Source of the DNA: an uncultured Roseobacter sp.
GTDB taxonomy: Bacteria; Pseudomonadota; Alphaproteobacteria; Rhodobacterales; Rhodobacteraceae
Assembly (NCBI RefSeq): GCF_947496515.1
Contig: NZ_CANMDB010000002.1
Span: 496,001 to 560,000, forward strand
Direction of reading: 5' to 3'
Length of the DNA: 64,000 nucleotides
This document shows, in pieces, positions 42,231-50,394 of this stretch. The notes beneath the pieces were generated by a model. It made no database searches. It was not told the DNA's origin and worked only from the letters and a program-made list of their open reading frames with translations. Both the position numbers and the translations under genes were made by a program. Each line of letters begins with the position of its first letter. Within the stretch, counting starts at the first letter, position 1.

Positions 42231-43313
42231 TCAGGGTGCGGTGCGGTAGACGAGCGGTGCGTCGTCCTGTGCGGCATGGGTGTCTGCCTGCACCTGCAGT
42301 GCGCCTTGATGCGGGGATTTGATGCATACCGGGTCGGTGGCGGCGGCATCGCCGACAATGGCCATGGCCTGACAGCGGCAGCCGCCGAAGTCGACGGTCT
42401 TGCGGTCGCAGCTGCGGCACGGCTCGGCCATCCAGTCTGTCCCGCGGTAGGCATTGAAGGCATCGCCCTTGTACCAGATGTCATGCAGGTTGCGGTCCTG
42501 CACCCGGTCGAAGGTCAGATGCGGAATGGATTCGGCAGCGTGGCAGGGCAGGACCTTGCCGTTGGGCATGACGTTCAGACCGGAGGTGCCCCAGCCGCCC
42601 ATGCAGCGCTTGGGGTAGTCCTCGTGGTAGTCGGCGGGCACGTAGTCGATGACCAGCGCGCCCTTGAGCGCTGTGCGGGCCTCTGTGACGATGCGGGTGG
42701 CTTCGGCTGCTTGCGTGCGCGTGGGCATCAGCGCGTCGCGGTTCCGGAGAGCCCAGCCGTGGAACTGTACGGTAGCTACCTCGATGCGGCGGGCGCCCAT
42801 CTCCTGCGCGATCTCCAGCGCGCGGGGCAGCTGGTGCAGGTTACGCCGGTGCAGCACCGCGTTGAGCGTGAGCGGAAAGCCGATCTCGCCGATCCACTGG
42901 GCCACCTGCATCTTGCGGGCAAAGCCGCCTTTGTAGCCGCCGATCTCGTCGGCCATCTCGGGCGTGGTGCCCTGTAGCGACAACTGGATGTGGTCGAGCC
43001 CCGCGGCATCCAGATCCGCCAGCCGACGCTGGCTCAGACCGATGCCGGAGGTGATGAGGTTGGTGTAGAGCCCGGCCTCGCGGGCGGCGGTGACAAGCTC
43101 GGTCAGGTCCCGGCGCGAGGCAGGCTCGCCGCCCGACAGATGCAGTTGCAGCACCCCGAGCTCGGCGGCTTCGCGGAAGACCCGGGCCCAGGCCTCGGTG
43201 CTGAGCTCCTGATCCTGGCGCGTCATCTCCACCGGGTTGGAGCAATAGGGGCAGGCGAGCGGGCAGCGGTGCGTCAGCTCCGCCAGCATGGCGATGGGGG
43301 GCGGGACGCTCAT
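42231..43313 (-). CDS. pqqE: PqqE, radical SAM enzyme of PQQ biosynthesis
   Basis: The protein has 360 residues. The radical-SAM cluster motif is CPLACPYC (CxxxCxxC) near residue 17, followed by LHLSGGEPASRRDL. The C-terminal SPASM-type cysteines appear in CRSCDRKTVDFGGCRC. It crosslinks the Glu and Tyr side chains of PqqA bound to PqqD. The C-terminus (DPVCIKSPHQ onward) is of full family length although a transposase remnant begins about 40 bp after the stop. ATGA overlap with pqqD. Confidence 0.94.
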   Translation of the reverse strand: MSVPPPIAMLAELTHRCPLACPYCSNPVEMTRQDQELSTEAWARVFREAAELGVLQLHLSGGEPASRRDLTELVTAAREAGLYTNLITSGIGLSQRRLADLDAAGLDHIQLSLQGTTPEMADEIGGYKGGFARKMQVAQWIGEIGFPLTLNAVLHRRNLHQLPRALEIAQEMGARRIEVATVQFHGWALRNRDALMPTRTQAAEATRIVTEARTALKGALVIDYVPADYHEDYPKRCMGGWGTSGLNVMPNGKVLPCHAAESIPHLTFDRVQDRNLHDIWYKGDAFNAYRGTDWMAEPCRSCDRKTVDFGGCRCQAMAIVGDAAATDPVCIKSPHQGALQVQADTHAAQDDAPLVYRTAP

Positions 43314-43585
43314 GGTGTGACGTCGAGAAAGCGGCGATTGCGCAGGGCGCCCAGAAACTCGGCGCTGTCCTTGCGGATCTCATCCACCGGCGCGCTGTAG
43401 CGATCGGCGAGGGCCGAGGTAATCTCGCCAAAGCTGCGGGTGCCGTCCACTTCGCTGAGGATGGCGTGGCCCACCTGATCGAGCGTGACAGCGCGTTCGG
43501 GGGCCAGCAGCACCCAGGCGCTGCGCACCCGGTCGTGGTGGAGCCGCACGCCGCGGGGCAGGGCGGGGATGTCGGTTATTTCCAT
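43310..43585 (-). CDS. pqqD: PqqD, peptide chaperone of PQQ biosynthesis
   Basis: The protein has 91 residues. The RiPP-recognition-element fold is recognisable: PALPRGVRLHHDRVRSAWVLLAPERAVTLDQVGHAILSEVDGTRSFGEI. It binds the PqqA precursor and presents it to PqqE. It lies between pqqC (1-bp gap) and pqqE (ATGA overlap), in the standard order. Confidence 0.92.
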   Translation of the reverse strand: MEITDIPALPRGVRLHHDRVRSAWVLLAPERAVTLDQVGHAILSEVDGTRSFGEITSALADRYSAPVDEIRKDSAEFLGALRNRRFLDVTP

Positions 43586-43586
43586 G

Positions 43587-44336
43587 TCAGGAGGCCTTTT
43601 TCAGCAAGAGGCCCTGATGGGGCTGCCAGGCCCCCGGCGGGATGCGGGCGGGGGTGACATAGGCGCTGGACAGGGCGTCGAGCTGGGACCACAGCACGTC
43701 CGTCTTGAAGATGAGTGCCTCCGCTGCGGCATCCTGTTTCTCGGCCGTGTCGGCGTGATCGAGCACCCAGGCGAGGCCAAAGGCCACGTCCTTGGGCGCT
43801 TCCTTGAGGCGGTTCTTGAAATAGCTGAGCGAGCTGTCATCGGCAAAGTCGTAGTTCTTGAGCAGCCCCTGGATGCGGTTGGCGTGGATCTTGGGCGCGA
43901 AAAGCTCCGTGAGCGAGGCGGCGACGGCTTCCAGCAGGGTCTGTTCGCGGACAAAGCGCACGTAGGCGTCCACCGCAAAGCGCGTGGCGGGCAACACGCC
44001 CTGCCGTGAGGCGACATAGTCGGGGTCCAGCCCCACCGCTTCAGCCAGCCGCAGCCAGCGGCGGATGCCGCCTTCGTTCTCGGCGGTGCCGTCGTGATCC
44101 TCGATCCGCGAGCGCCAGGCGCGGCGCAGGGCGGGCTCCTCTACCCGGGACATGAAGGCCGCATCCTTCATCGGGATCGAATGCTGGTAGTAGTAGCGGT
44201 TGATCACCCAGGCGCGCACCTGATCGGGGCTGCAGTCGCCGCCGTGCAGCCTGTCGTGAAAGGGGTGCAGGTCATGGTAGCGCTCCGCGCCGATCTGGCG
44301 GAGGCGGGCCTCGAAGGCGTCACGGCTCTGGGTCAT
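43587..44336 (-). CDS. pqqC: PqqC, pyrroloquinoline-quinone synthase
   Basis: The protein has 249 residues in the TENA/heme-oxygenase-like fold. Motifs include YHDLHPFHDRLHGGDCSPDQVRAWVINRYYYQHSIPMKDA near the N-terminus, RWLRLAEAVGLD and RFAVDAYVRFV, with the family's conserved histidines. It carries out the final cyclisation and oxidation to PQQ. The gene that normally precedes it, pqqB, is not between it and pqqA. Confidence 0.94.
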   Translation of the reverse strand: MTQSRDAFEARLRQIGAERYHDLHPFHDRLHGGDCSPDQVRAWVINRYYYQHSIPMKDAAFMSRVEEPALRRAWRSRIEDHDGTAENEGGIRRWLRLAEAVGLDPDYVASRQGVLPATRFAVDAYVRFVREQTLLEAVAASLTELFAPKIHANRIQGLLKNYDFADDSSLSYFKNRLKEAPKDVAFGLAWVLDHADTAEKQDAAAEALIFKTDVLWSQLDALSSAYVTPARIPPGAWQPHQGLLLKKAS

Positions 44337-44562
44337 GGTCAGGCTCTCCTGTCGGTCGGGCGCGCGCAGTGGTGTCGCAGTCTAGCGGCAGCCCGGGTCG
44401 CGGTTCAAGATGCGGAGGAGGGGGTGGCGACGCAGACCAAAGTATTGGAGAGAGATCGTCTGCGACGCCGGAGAGGGAGCGCCGCGGAGCGATGCTGCGC
44501 GGCGGAGAGGAAGCAGTGTCGGCGATGAAAGGGGGCCTGTGGCCGTCTATCGCCTGTCGGGT

Positions 44563-44575
44563 GGCCCGGCGGGCC
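44563..44575 (-). terminator. Short hairpin after pqqA
   Basis: GGCCCG-G-CGGGCC forms a GC-only inverted repeat just downstream of the pqqA stop. It could attenuate transcription into pqqCDE so that the precursor peptide is made in excess. The rest of 44337-44578 holds no gene and is far too short for pqqB. Confidence 0.4.
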
Positions 44576-44578
44576 GGA

Positions 44579-44677
44579 TCAGAACAGGACTTCGCGCTCT
44601 TCGTCGCTGTCGGGTCCGTACATGTTAATTTCCATGCCGCATTCGATTTCGCGGATGATCGGTTTGGTCCAGGCCAT
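44579..44677 (-). CDS. pqqA: PqqA, PQQ precursor peptide
   Basis: This 32-residue frame begins MAWTKPIIREIECGMEINMY. The Glu and Tyr that become PQQ are in EINMY, the required E-x3-Y spacing (residues 16 and 20). The N-terminal MxWxKP and the glycine-methionine before the motif match the family. A GGAG ribosome-binding site precedes the ATG. It is the first gene of the minus-strand pqq operon, 76 bp after the end of the response-regulator gene on the same strand. Confidence 0.93.
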   Translation of the reverse strand: MAWTKPIIREIECGMEINMYGPDSDEEREVLF

Positions 44678-44753
44678 GGGGCACTCCTTGGTGAGATGGA
44701 TTTATCCTGTGCAGACCGTGGCAGAGCTTGGGCCGCCGGGCTATTCTTAATTT

Positions 44754-45461
44754 TTAAGAGGAGGGGGGGCCATCGGGGCCTGAGGTGTCGGTCAGGACCG
44801 GAATTTGCCCGGTGACGCAAAAGCCCTTGTTCCGTACCGTCTTGATTTCGAATGCGAAATCAGACTGGCTCAGTTTGCGGCGCAGGTAGCCGATGTAGAC
44901 GTCCACCACGTTTTCGTTACCGGAGCCTTCGCTGGCCCAGAGTGTGTCGAAGATCTCTATCCGGGACAGGGGGGTGTCGGGGTCGCGCATCAGGAGCGCG
45001 AGCAGCTCGAATTCGCGTTCGGTGAGATGGATGGAGGTGGTTGCTGTCTCCAATGTGCGGTGTTGCGAGTTGAGCCGCGCAGGCGCGGGGCGTTGTGCGC
45101 TGGCGCGATGCTCCTGCACGCGCAGGCGCGCCACCAGCTCGTCAAAGCTGAAGGGTTTGACCACGTAGTCGTCGGCACCGGCATCGAGCCCCGCCATGCG
45201 GTGTTCGACCTCCGACAGGGCAGAGAGCATGAGGATCGGCAGCGTGGCACCGGTGGCGCGGGCCTCGCGCACAAGGTCGATGCCGCTGTCGGCCCCCAGC
45301 ATCACGTCCACAATGGCACCGCTGTGGGCGCCGCTTTGCAGCCGGTCGAGCGCGCGGTCGGCACGGTTCTCCGTCTCTGTCTGGTAGCCGTGCAGCGCCA
45401 GCCCGCGGGCCAGCGCCGAGGTGATCTCGGGGTCGTCGTCGATGATCAGCAGCTTGGTCAC
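44754..45461 (-). CDS. OmpR-type response regulator upstream of the pqq operon
   Basis: The protein has 235 residues. The receiver has LLIIDDDPE, phospho-acceptor Asp in AIVDVMLG and KPFSFDELVARL; the winged-helix domain includes LTEREFELLALLMRDPD and NVVDVYIGYLRRKL with KTVRNKGF. It follows the histidine kinase gene by 9 bp and precedes pqqA, all on the minus strand. A role in controlling PQQ and methanol-oxidation genes, like MxbDM or MxcQE of Methylobacterium, is plausible but inferred from position only. Confidence 0.9.
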   Translation of the reverse strand: MTKLLIIDDDPEITSALARGLALHGYQTETENRADRALDRLQSGAHSGAIVDVMLGADSGIDLVREARATGATLPILMLSALSEVEHRMAGLDAGADDYVVKPFSFDELVARLRVQEHRASAQRPAPARLNSQHRTLETATTSIHLTEREFELLALLMRDPDTPLSRIEIFDTLWASEGSGNENVVDVYIGYLRRKLSQSDFAFEIKTVRNKGFCVTGQIPVLTDTSGPDGPPSS

Positions 45462-45470
45462 GGGCGCAGG

Positions 45471-47039
45471 TTACCGCGGTTTGACCGGCAAGCGAACCGC
45501 GATCTTGGTCCCCGGTGCGGGGCCCAGGGCCTCGGCGCGGGGCAGGGGGCTTTGCAGGGAAATCTCGCCGTCCTGAGCCTCGATCACCCATTTGGCCAGG
45601 GCCAGTCCGACGCCGAAGCCCTCACCGGCGGTGGCGGAGCCGCCCTGAGCGAAGCGGTCGAAGATGCGGGCCTGGGCGTCGGGTGGGACACCGGGGCCAT
45701 TGTCGGTGACCGAGAGCGCTGCACCGCGGGCGTCAGCGCGGGCGGAGAGGCGGAGACGCCCGCCTGCGCGGGCGTGCCGGATCGCGTTGCGGATCAGGCT
45801 GACGATCACCTGCCGCACCCAGTTACGATCGCAGTGCAGGGTAACGGAGGGTATGTCGGTGATCTCCATCTCCATCCCGGCGCTGTCGATCTCTGCCTCG
45901 ATCTCTTGTGCGGCTTCTGTGACTAGCTCCGGCAGCGAGACCTCTGCGACATCCAGTGCCAGCTCGCCCGTGTCGGAGCGCGCGAGCCGCAGCAGATCGT
46001 CGATGCGGCGGTTGAGCCTTTGGGCGCGGGCCTCGATGGTGGCAAAGGCCTCCTGCGCGCCGCTGTGGGCGGTCTTGCCGATCTGCGCCTCCATCAGGAT
46101 GACCGTGAGGGGTGTGCGCAGCTCGTGGCTGATGTCAGCAAAGAACCGGCGACGCTTGTCGTCCGTCTCCGCCAGGGCGGCGTTGGCGGCGCGCAGCTCT
46201 TCGGTGCGGGCGGCGATGGTGTCGTTGAGGCGCGTCCATTCCGCCTCCACCTCCCGGTGCCGGGTCAGCAGGGCACCGGCCATGCGGTTGGTTTCATGCG
46301 CCAGCTGTCCGATTTCATCGGCGCGGGTGACCGGCAGGTGGATCGTGAAATCCCCCTGACCGATGCGGTGGGCGGCGCTGCGCAGATTGGTGAGCCGGGC
46401 AAACTGGGGGCGGATCAGGCCGAAGTAGAAGGCCGCCACCGCCAGCAGGGTGGCCGCGGCAATGGCCAGTGCGATGCGCGTCAGGCGCTGGCGCAGATCC
46501 TCGATGCCTGCGAGCACGTTGTTGCGAAAGAGTACTTCGGTATTGACCGCCTGGCTGAGCAGCGGATCGAACCGGGCGGCGAAACTGTCCAGATGGGCGC
46601 GCAGGGCGGCGGTGTCGTCCTCGCCGCTCAGCCCGCGGGTGGCGCCGTCGAGCGCTGCCTGCATCCGCGCCAGCCCCAGCGACTGGGTGCCATAGCGTGA
46701 CTGCGCGTCCAGCCCGAGGGACCGGGCGGCGGCGACGGCGGTTTCCACATCGCTGTGCAGCTGCACGAAGGTGCGTTCCATCTGTTGCGTGACGGGGGCG
46801 AGGCGGTCCATGCGGATCTCGCGGGACTGGCCGGTCTGCACGCTTTCGGTGGCGACCACGAGAAAGGTCGAGGCTTGGGTGGAGAGGGTGGAATAGCGGG
46901 CCATGCGCGTCTCGGCGGCGAGGGCCGCATCCAGTCTGCGCGCGACCTCTCCCAGACCGGACGACAGGATCAGGGCGGTGACGATGGTGCCCGCGGCGAG
47001 CAGGCTGGCCCCGAGGGCCAGCCGCAGCCTGAGCGACAT
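45471..47039 (-). CDS. Sensor histidine kinase paired with the OmpR-type regulator
   Basis: From the chosen start (MSLRLRLALGAS) the protein has 522 residues: transmembrane segment 1 near residues 8-28, a helical periplasmic domain, transmembrane segment 2 around LALAIAAATLLAVAAFYFGLI, a HAMP domain (LTNLRSAAHRIGQGDF), HisKA with FFADISHELRTPLTVI, and a HATPase with NAIRHARAGG, VTDNGPGVPPDAQ and GVGLALAKW. A longer version starting at 47111 adds a proline-rich tail and has no clear ribosome-binding site. It is upstream of its regulator in the same operon. The signal is unknown. Confidence 0.9.
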   Translation of the reverse strand: MSLRLRLALGASLLAAGTIVTALILSSGLGEVARRLDAALAAETRMARYSTLSTQASTFLVVATESVQTGQSREIRMDRLAPVTQQMERTFVQLHSDVETAVAAARSLGLDAQSRYGTQSLGLARMQAALDGATRGLSGEDDTAALRAHLDSFAARFDPLLSQAVNTEVLFRNNVLAGIEDLRQRLTRIALAIAAATLLAVAAFYFGLIRPQFARLTNLRSAAHRIGQGDFTIHLPVTRADEIGQLAHETNRMAGALLTRHREVEAEWTRLNDTIAARTEELRAANAALAETDDKRRRFFADISHELRTPLTVILMEAQIGKTAHSGAQEAFATIEARAQRLNRRIDDLLRLARSDTGELALDVAEVSLPELVTEAAQEIEAEIDSAGMEMEITDIPSVTLHCDRNWVRQVIVSLIRNAIRHARAGGRLRLSARADARGAALSVTDNGPGVPPDAQARIFDRFAQGGSATAGEGFGVGLALAKWVIEAQDGEISLQSPLPRAEALGPAPGTKIAVRLPVKPR

Positions 47040-47263
47040 GGCGCGGCCCGGCACGGGCGGGGGCGTCGTGGTCGGGGGCGTGATGGACGGATGCGTCACG
47101 GGTGGTGCCATAATGCGGGCACGGGGCCAGGATTGTGGTGAAAAGAGCGGCAGTTGGGCGCGTCAGCGAGCAGCGGAGGGCCGATTAAGCCAACCTTTAC
47201 CGACTTAAGTCTATGGTCCGGCCGTGCGCAGGAGCAGAAACCAAGAGCCGGAGAGCTAGGACC

Positions 47264-47467
47264 ATGATTGAACTGTTGTTTGTCGCCTGCGTCGCGACCG
47301 CACCGGATGAGTGCCGCGAACGCAGCCTGATCTTTACCGATATTTCGCCCATGCAGTGCATGATGGGGGCCCAGCCGGAACTGGCGAAATGGGCGGCCTC
47401 TCACCCCAATATGGAGGTGAAGAGCTGGCGGTGTCAGACCGTTTCCTTTGCCGAGCGGGAAGCCTGA
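47264..47467 (+). CDS. Small cysteine-containing hypothetical protein
   Basis: The protein has 67 residues. It begins MIELLFVACVATAPDECRER and has four cysteines with an MQCMMGAQPELAKWAA helix and a KSWRCQ ending; the spacing suggests a secreted disulfide-bonded protein or a short anchored one. GGAGAG lies upstream of the ATG. I do not recognise a characterised family. It is divergent from the kinase gene and convergent with the ABC permease gene. Confidence 0.6.
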   Translation: MIELLFVACVATAPDECRERSLIFTDISPMQCMMGAQPELAKWAASHPNMEVKSWRCQTVSFAEREA

Positions 47468-47479
47468 GCGCATCTGACC

Positions 47480-48271
47480 TCAGCCCTTGCGCTTCATCAG
47501 CCCGCGGGCGGGATCGTAGCCCCAGACGGCGATCAGCCCCAGCACCAGCGTGCTGATCGCCACCCAGGCGAGGGCCTGCCAGTTGATCTGCAGGTAGAGC
47601 AGGAAGCGGATGAGCTCGACCACGTAGGTAAAGGGGTTGAGGGCGCAGATGTCGCGCAGAAGCGGCGAGCTTTCGGCCATTTTCCATAAGGGGTAGAGGG
47701 CTGAGGACAGAAAGAACATCGGGAAGATGACGAAGTTCATCACGCCGGCGAAATTCTCCAGCTGGGTGATGAAGCTCGACAGGACCAGACCCAGGGCGCC
47801 CAGCATCAGCCCGCCGAGAATGAGCCCCGGCAGCACGGTGACATAGCCCCAGCCGGGCATGGTGATGCCAAAGAGCGCGGCGATGCCCAGAAAGGCGTAG
47901 ACCTGCAGGATGGAGATCGCCGTGGCGCCGAAGAGCCTGCAAAAGAGCAGCCACCAGCGCGGAAAGGGCGAGGTCAGCAGCAGGCGCATGGAGCCCATTT
48001 CGCGGTCGTAGACGAGGCTGAGCGAGCTTTGCATGCCGTTGAAGAGCAGCACCATCGCGCAGAGCCCGGGCACGATGTAGGTCTCGTAGGTGATGTAGGT
48101 CTGGTAGGGCGGGATGATCGACAGGCCGAGGGCGGCGCGAAACCCGGCGGCGAAGATCAGGAGCCACACGAGCGGGCGGACGAGGGCGGCGACAAAGCGT
48201 TCGCGCTGGTGAATGAACCGCAGGAATTCGCGGCCCACGATGGCCCGGGTGACGCCCCAGAACCCGCTCAT
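47480..48271 (-). CDS. ABC-2 type transporter permease of a PQQ-dependent alcohol oxidation system
   Basis: The protein has 263 residues and six hydrophobic segments. The ABC-2 domain features include FIHQRERFVAALVRPLVWLLIF at the N-terminus and FVIFPMFFLSSALYPLWKM. ATGA overlap with the ATPase gene shows a two-gene unit. Similar pairs regularly accompany PQQ-dependent alcohol dehydrogenase gene sets; the exported substrate is not known. Confidence 0.82.
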   Translation of the reverse strand: MSGFWGVTRAIVGREFLRFIHQRERFVAALVRPLVWLLIFAAGFRAALGLSIIPPYQTYITYETYIVPGLCAMVLLFNGMQSSLSLVYDREMGSMRLLLTSPFPRWWLLFCRLFGATAISILQVYAFLGIAALFGITMPGWGYVTVLPGLILGGLMLGALGLVLSSFITQLENFAGVMNFVIFPMFFLSSALYPLWKMAESSPLLRDICALNPFTYVVELIRFLLYLQINWQALAWVAISTLVLGLIAVWGYDPARGLMKRKG

Positions 48272-49011
48272 GCGGGGACGGGCCCGGTGCGAGCGAGAAA
48301 CCAGTCCTTGAGCGATGTCTCGCCCCGGATCTCGCCTGCGGTGCCGTCGGCGATGATCTCGCCCTGGTGCAGGACCAGCAGCGCATCGGCGTCGCGGACT
48401 TCGTCCGTCAGATGCGTGGTCCAGAGCACGCAGAGCCCCTGGTCGGCCAGATCGTGCACATGGGCTGTGATCGCCTGACGGGCCGCGGCATCGAGGCCGA
48501 CGGTCGGTTCATCCAGCAGCAGCACGGCGGGGTCGTGCAGCAGGGCGCGGGCAAGCTCCATCCGGCGGCGGTGCCCGCCGTTGAGATTGCGCGCACGTTC
48601 ATCGCCGCGCGCGCGCATGTCGAGCCGGTCGAGGGCGGCGTCGATGCGGCCCGGCACCTCGCTGCGGGGCAGGCCGTGGAGCGCGGCGAAATAGCTCATG
48701 TTCTGCCGGACGGTCAGGTTGAGATCCAGCGTGGGCTGCTGAAAGACGACACCCAGTTTGCCGAGCGCGCGGCGCGAGCGGGTGCGCAGGTCGTGCCCGG
48801 CGATGTGGATGTCGCCTGCAGGGGCGACGAGCAGCCGGGTCAGCAGCGACACGAGCGTGGATTTGCCCGCGCCATTGGGCCCCAGCAGCGCGCAGAACCG
48901 ACCCGCGGGCACGGTGAGCGAGATATCCCTCAGCGCGGTCTTGGCGCCGTAGGTAAACCCCAGATTGCGCACGGCCAGCCCGCCTTTGGCGTGTTGTTCG
49001 GATGTGCCCAC
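48268..49011 (-). CDS. ABC transporter ATPase of a PQQ-dependent alcohol oxidation system
   Basis: The protein has 247 residues. Walker A GPNGAGKST, Q-loop VVFQQPTLDLNLTVRQN, signature-equivalent LNGGHRRRMELARALL and Walker B VLLLDEPTVGLD. The signature LNGGHRRR instead of LSGGQ is characteristic of the ABC-2 exporters linked to PQQ alcohol dehydrogenases. The GTG at 49011, with GGGGAGGGG just upstream, is preferred to an ATG at 49071. It forms an exporter with the permease encoded next. Confidence 0.85.
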   Translation of the reverse strand: MGTSEQHAKGGLAVRNLGFTYGAKTALRDISLTVPAGRFCALLGPNGAGKSTLVSLLTRLLVAPAGDIHIAGHDLRTRSRRALGKLGVVFQQPTLDLNLTVRQNMSYFAALHGLPRSEVPGRIDAALDRLDMRARGDERARNLNGGHRRRMELARALLHDPAVLLLDEPTVGLDAAARQAITAHVHDLADQGLCVLWTTHLTDEVRDADALLVLHQGEIIADGTAGEIRGETSLKDWFLARTGPVPA

Positions 49012-49183
49012 GTCCCCTCCCCAAGGTGCTGCAAGTCGGGTCAGCTTGCCCCGAAAGCCCAAGGGCCACAAGCGCCTGCGCGGATCCTTTGGTCGCGGGC
49101 GCGTGCGACGTCACGAAGTTTTCATTGCCGGAAATGGTCCGGCTCGCGTAGCGTTGGGCGGGATAATGGAGGAGGACGGACCC

Positions 49184-49609
49184 GTGGAGGTCACACGACG
49201 CGGCACGCTCATGTCAGGCGCATCCCTGCTGCTGGCGCTCGGCCTGCCGGGTGCGCTGCGTGCGCAGGACGTGACCGCAGAGCAGGCGGTGGCGGCCTTT
49301 GCGGGCGGTGCACCGCTGGTGCCGGGCGGCGTGAGCCTGCGCCTCGATCCGGTGGCCGAGGACGGCTTCAAGGTGCCCGTGGTCGTGGCGGCGGAAGGGG
49401 CGGAGGCACTGATGATCGTGGCGCCCCGCAACCCTGTTCCGGTCATTGCGCTGGCGCGGTTCGGGCCGCTGGCGGTGGCGCCGATGCTCTCCACCCGGAT
49501 GCGGCTTGCGCGCACCCAGGAGGTGATGGCGCTGGCGCGGATGGCGGATGGCACGGTGCGGCAGGTCGCACAGCGCGTCGAGGTGATCGTCGGCGGTTGC
49601 GGCGCGTGA
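49184..49609 (+). CDS. soxY: SoxY-like sulfur carrier subunit
   Basis: The protein has 141 residues. A twin-arginine signal (TRRGTLMSGASLLLALGLPGALRA) directs it to the periplasm folded. The C-terminus ends VGGCGA, close to the GGCGG carrier arm of SoxY, whose cysteine carries the sulfur substrate. The GTG at 49184 is preferred because GGAGGAGGA stands eight bases upstream. It is next to soxZ, a cytochrome c and a flavocytochrome c flavoprotein. In PQQ regions SoxYZ-like carriers are often found near quinoprotein dehydrogenases, so a role outside thiosulfate oxidation is possible. Confidence 0.82.
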   Translation: MEVTRRGTLMSGASLLLALGLPGALRAQDVTAEQAVAAFAGGAPLVPGGVSLRLDPVAEDGFKVPVVVAAEGAEALMIVAPRNPVPVIALARFGPLAVAPMLSTRMRLARTQEVMALARMADGTVRQVAQRVEVIVGGCGA

Positions 49610-49619
49610 GGGGGGGAGC

Positions 49620-49949
49620 ATGGCAAGCGGCGTGAAATCCCGGGTGAAGCTGCCCAGGCGCGTGACGGCGGGCGAGGTGATCCCCATCAAGACGCTGATC
49701 ACCCACCGGATGGAGAGCGGGCAGCGCGTGGATGAGGCCGGTGCGGTGATCCCCCGCGCGATCATCCACCGCTTCACCTGTCATTTCGAGGACGAGGCGG
49801 TCGTGGACATCGAGGTACATCCCGGCATCGCCACCAATCCCTTCTTTGAGTTTCGCGCCCGCGTGCCGCGGTCCGGCGTGTTCCGCTTTGCCTGGTACGA
49901 CGATGACGGTGCTGTCTACACGGACAGTCAGGCGGTCGAGGTGGTTTGA
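49620..49949 (+). CDS. soxZ: SoxZ-like sulfur carrier subunit
   Basis: The protein has 109 residues: KSRVKLPRRVTAGEVIPIKTLITHRMESGQR at the N-terminus and NPFFEFRARVPRSGVFRFAWYDDDG near the C-terminus, a clear SoxZ. It has no signal peptide; SoxZ normally crosses with SoxY through the Tat system. The start is 11 bp after the soxY stop. Confidence 0.88.
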   Translation: MASGVKSRVKLPRRVTAGEVIPIKTLITHRMESGQRVDEAGAVIPRAIIHRFTCHFEDEAVVDIEVHPGIATNPFFEFRARVPRSGVFRFAWYDDDGAVYTDSQAVEVV

Positions 49950-50038
49950 GCCCTGCGTCGTCGAGCCCGGGCGCGCGCCGCAGACGCCGACCAAAGTGGG
50001 CCTGTGCCCGCGGCAGGGGCTGCGGGATACTGACCGCC

Positions 50039-50377
50039 ATGGCAGAGGGAAAGCGGCTCATATGCGGCGGGCTGGTTGCGGTGCTCTGCGGTGGTGCCGC
50101 GGCGGCCGACGCGCTGTGTTCCGACCCGGTGTTGCCCGCGGGGGACGCGGCCTACGGTGCCTATCTGGCGGGGTCCTGTCGCAGTTGCCACGGGGCCGGT
50201 GATCCGGGGGCGATCCCGGCGATTGCCGGTATGACACGGGAGGATTTCGCAGCGGCGCTGATCGGCTATCGCTGTGGCCGCCGGACCCATGCGGGGATGC
50301 AGGGGGTGGCGCGCAGCCTCGGGCCGCGGGAGATTGCAGCGCTCGCGGCCTATTTCGCGACAGGGGCCGAGGACTGA
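50039..50377 (+). CDS. Small c-type cytochrome
   Basis: The protein has 112 residues. A signal peptide (LICGGLVAVLCGGAAAADA) is followed by the heme motif CRSCH in a class I cytochrome c and a possible axial Met late in the sequence (MQGVARSLGPREIAALAAYF). It is followed 17 bp later by a flavocytochrome c flavoprotein, so it is probably its electron-accepting cytochrome subunit (FccA/SoxE type). Confidence 0.85.
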   Translation: MAEGKRLICGGLVAVLCGGAAAADALCSDPVLPAGDAAYGAYLAGSCRSCHGAGDPGAIPAIAGMTREDFAAALIGYRCGRRTHAGMQGVARSLGPREIAALAAYFATGAED

Positions 50378-50394
50378 TCCGGGGAGGGATCGAG

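Noticed and set aside
44337-44578. Possible truncated pqqB between pqqA and pqqC
   Set aside because: Only 242 bp, and no metallo-beta-lactamase motif (HxHxDH) in any frame.
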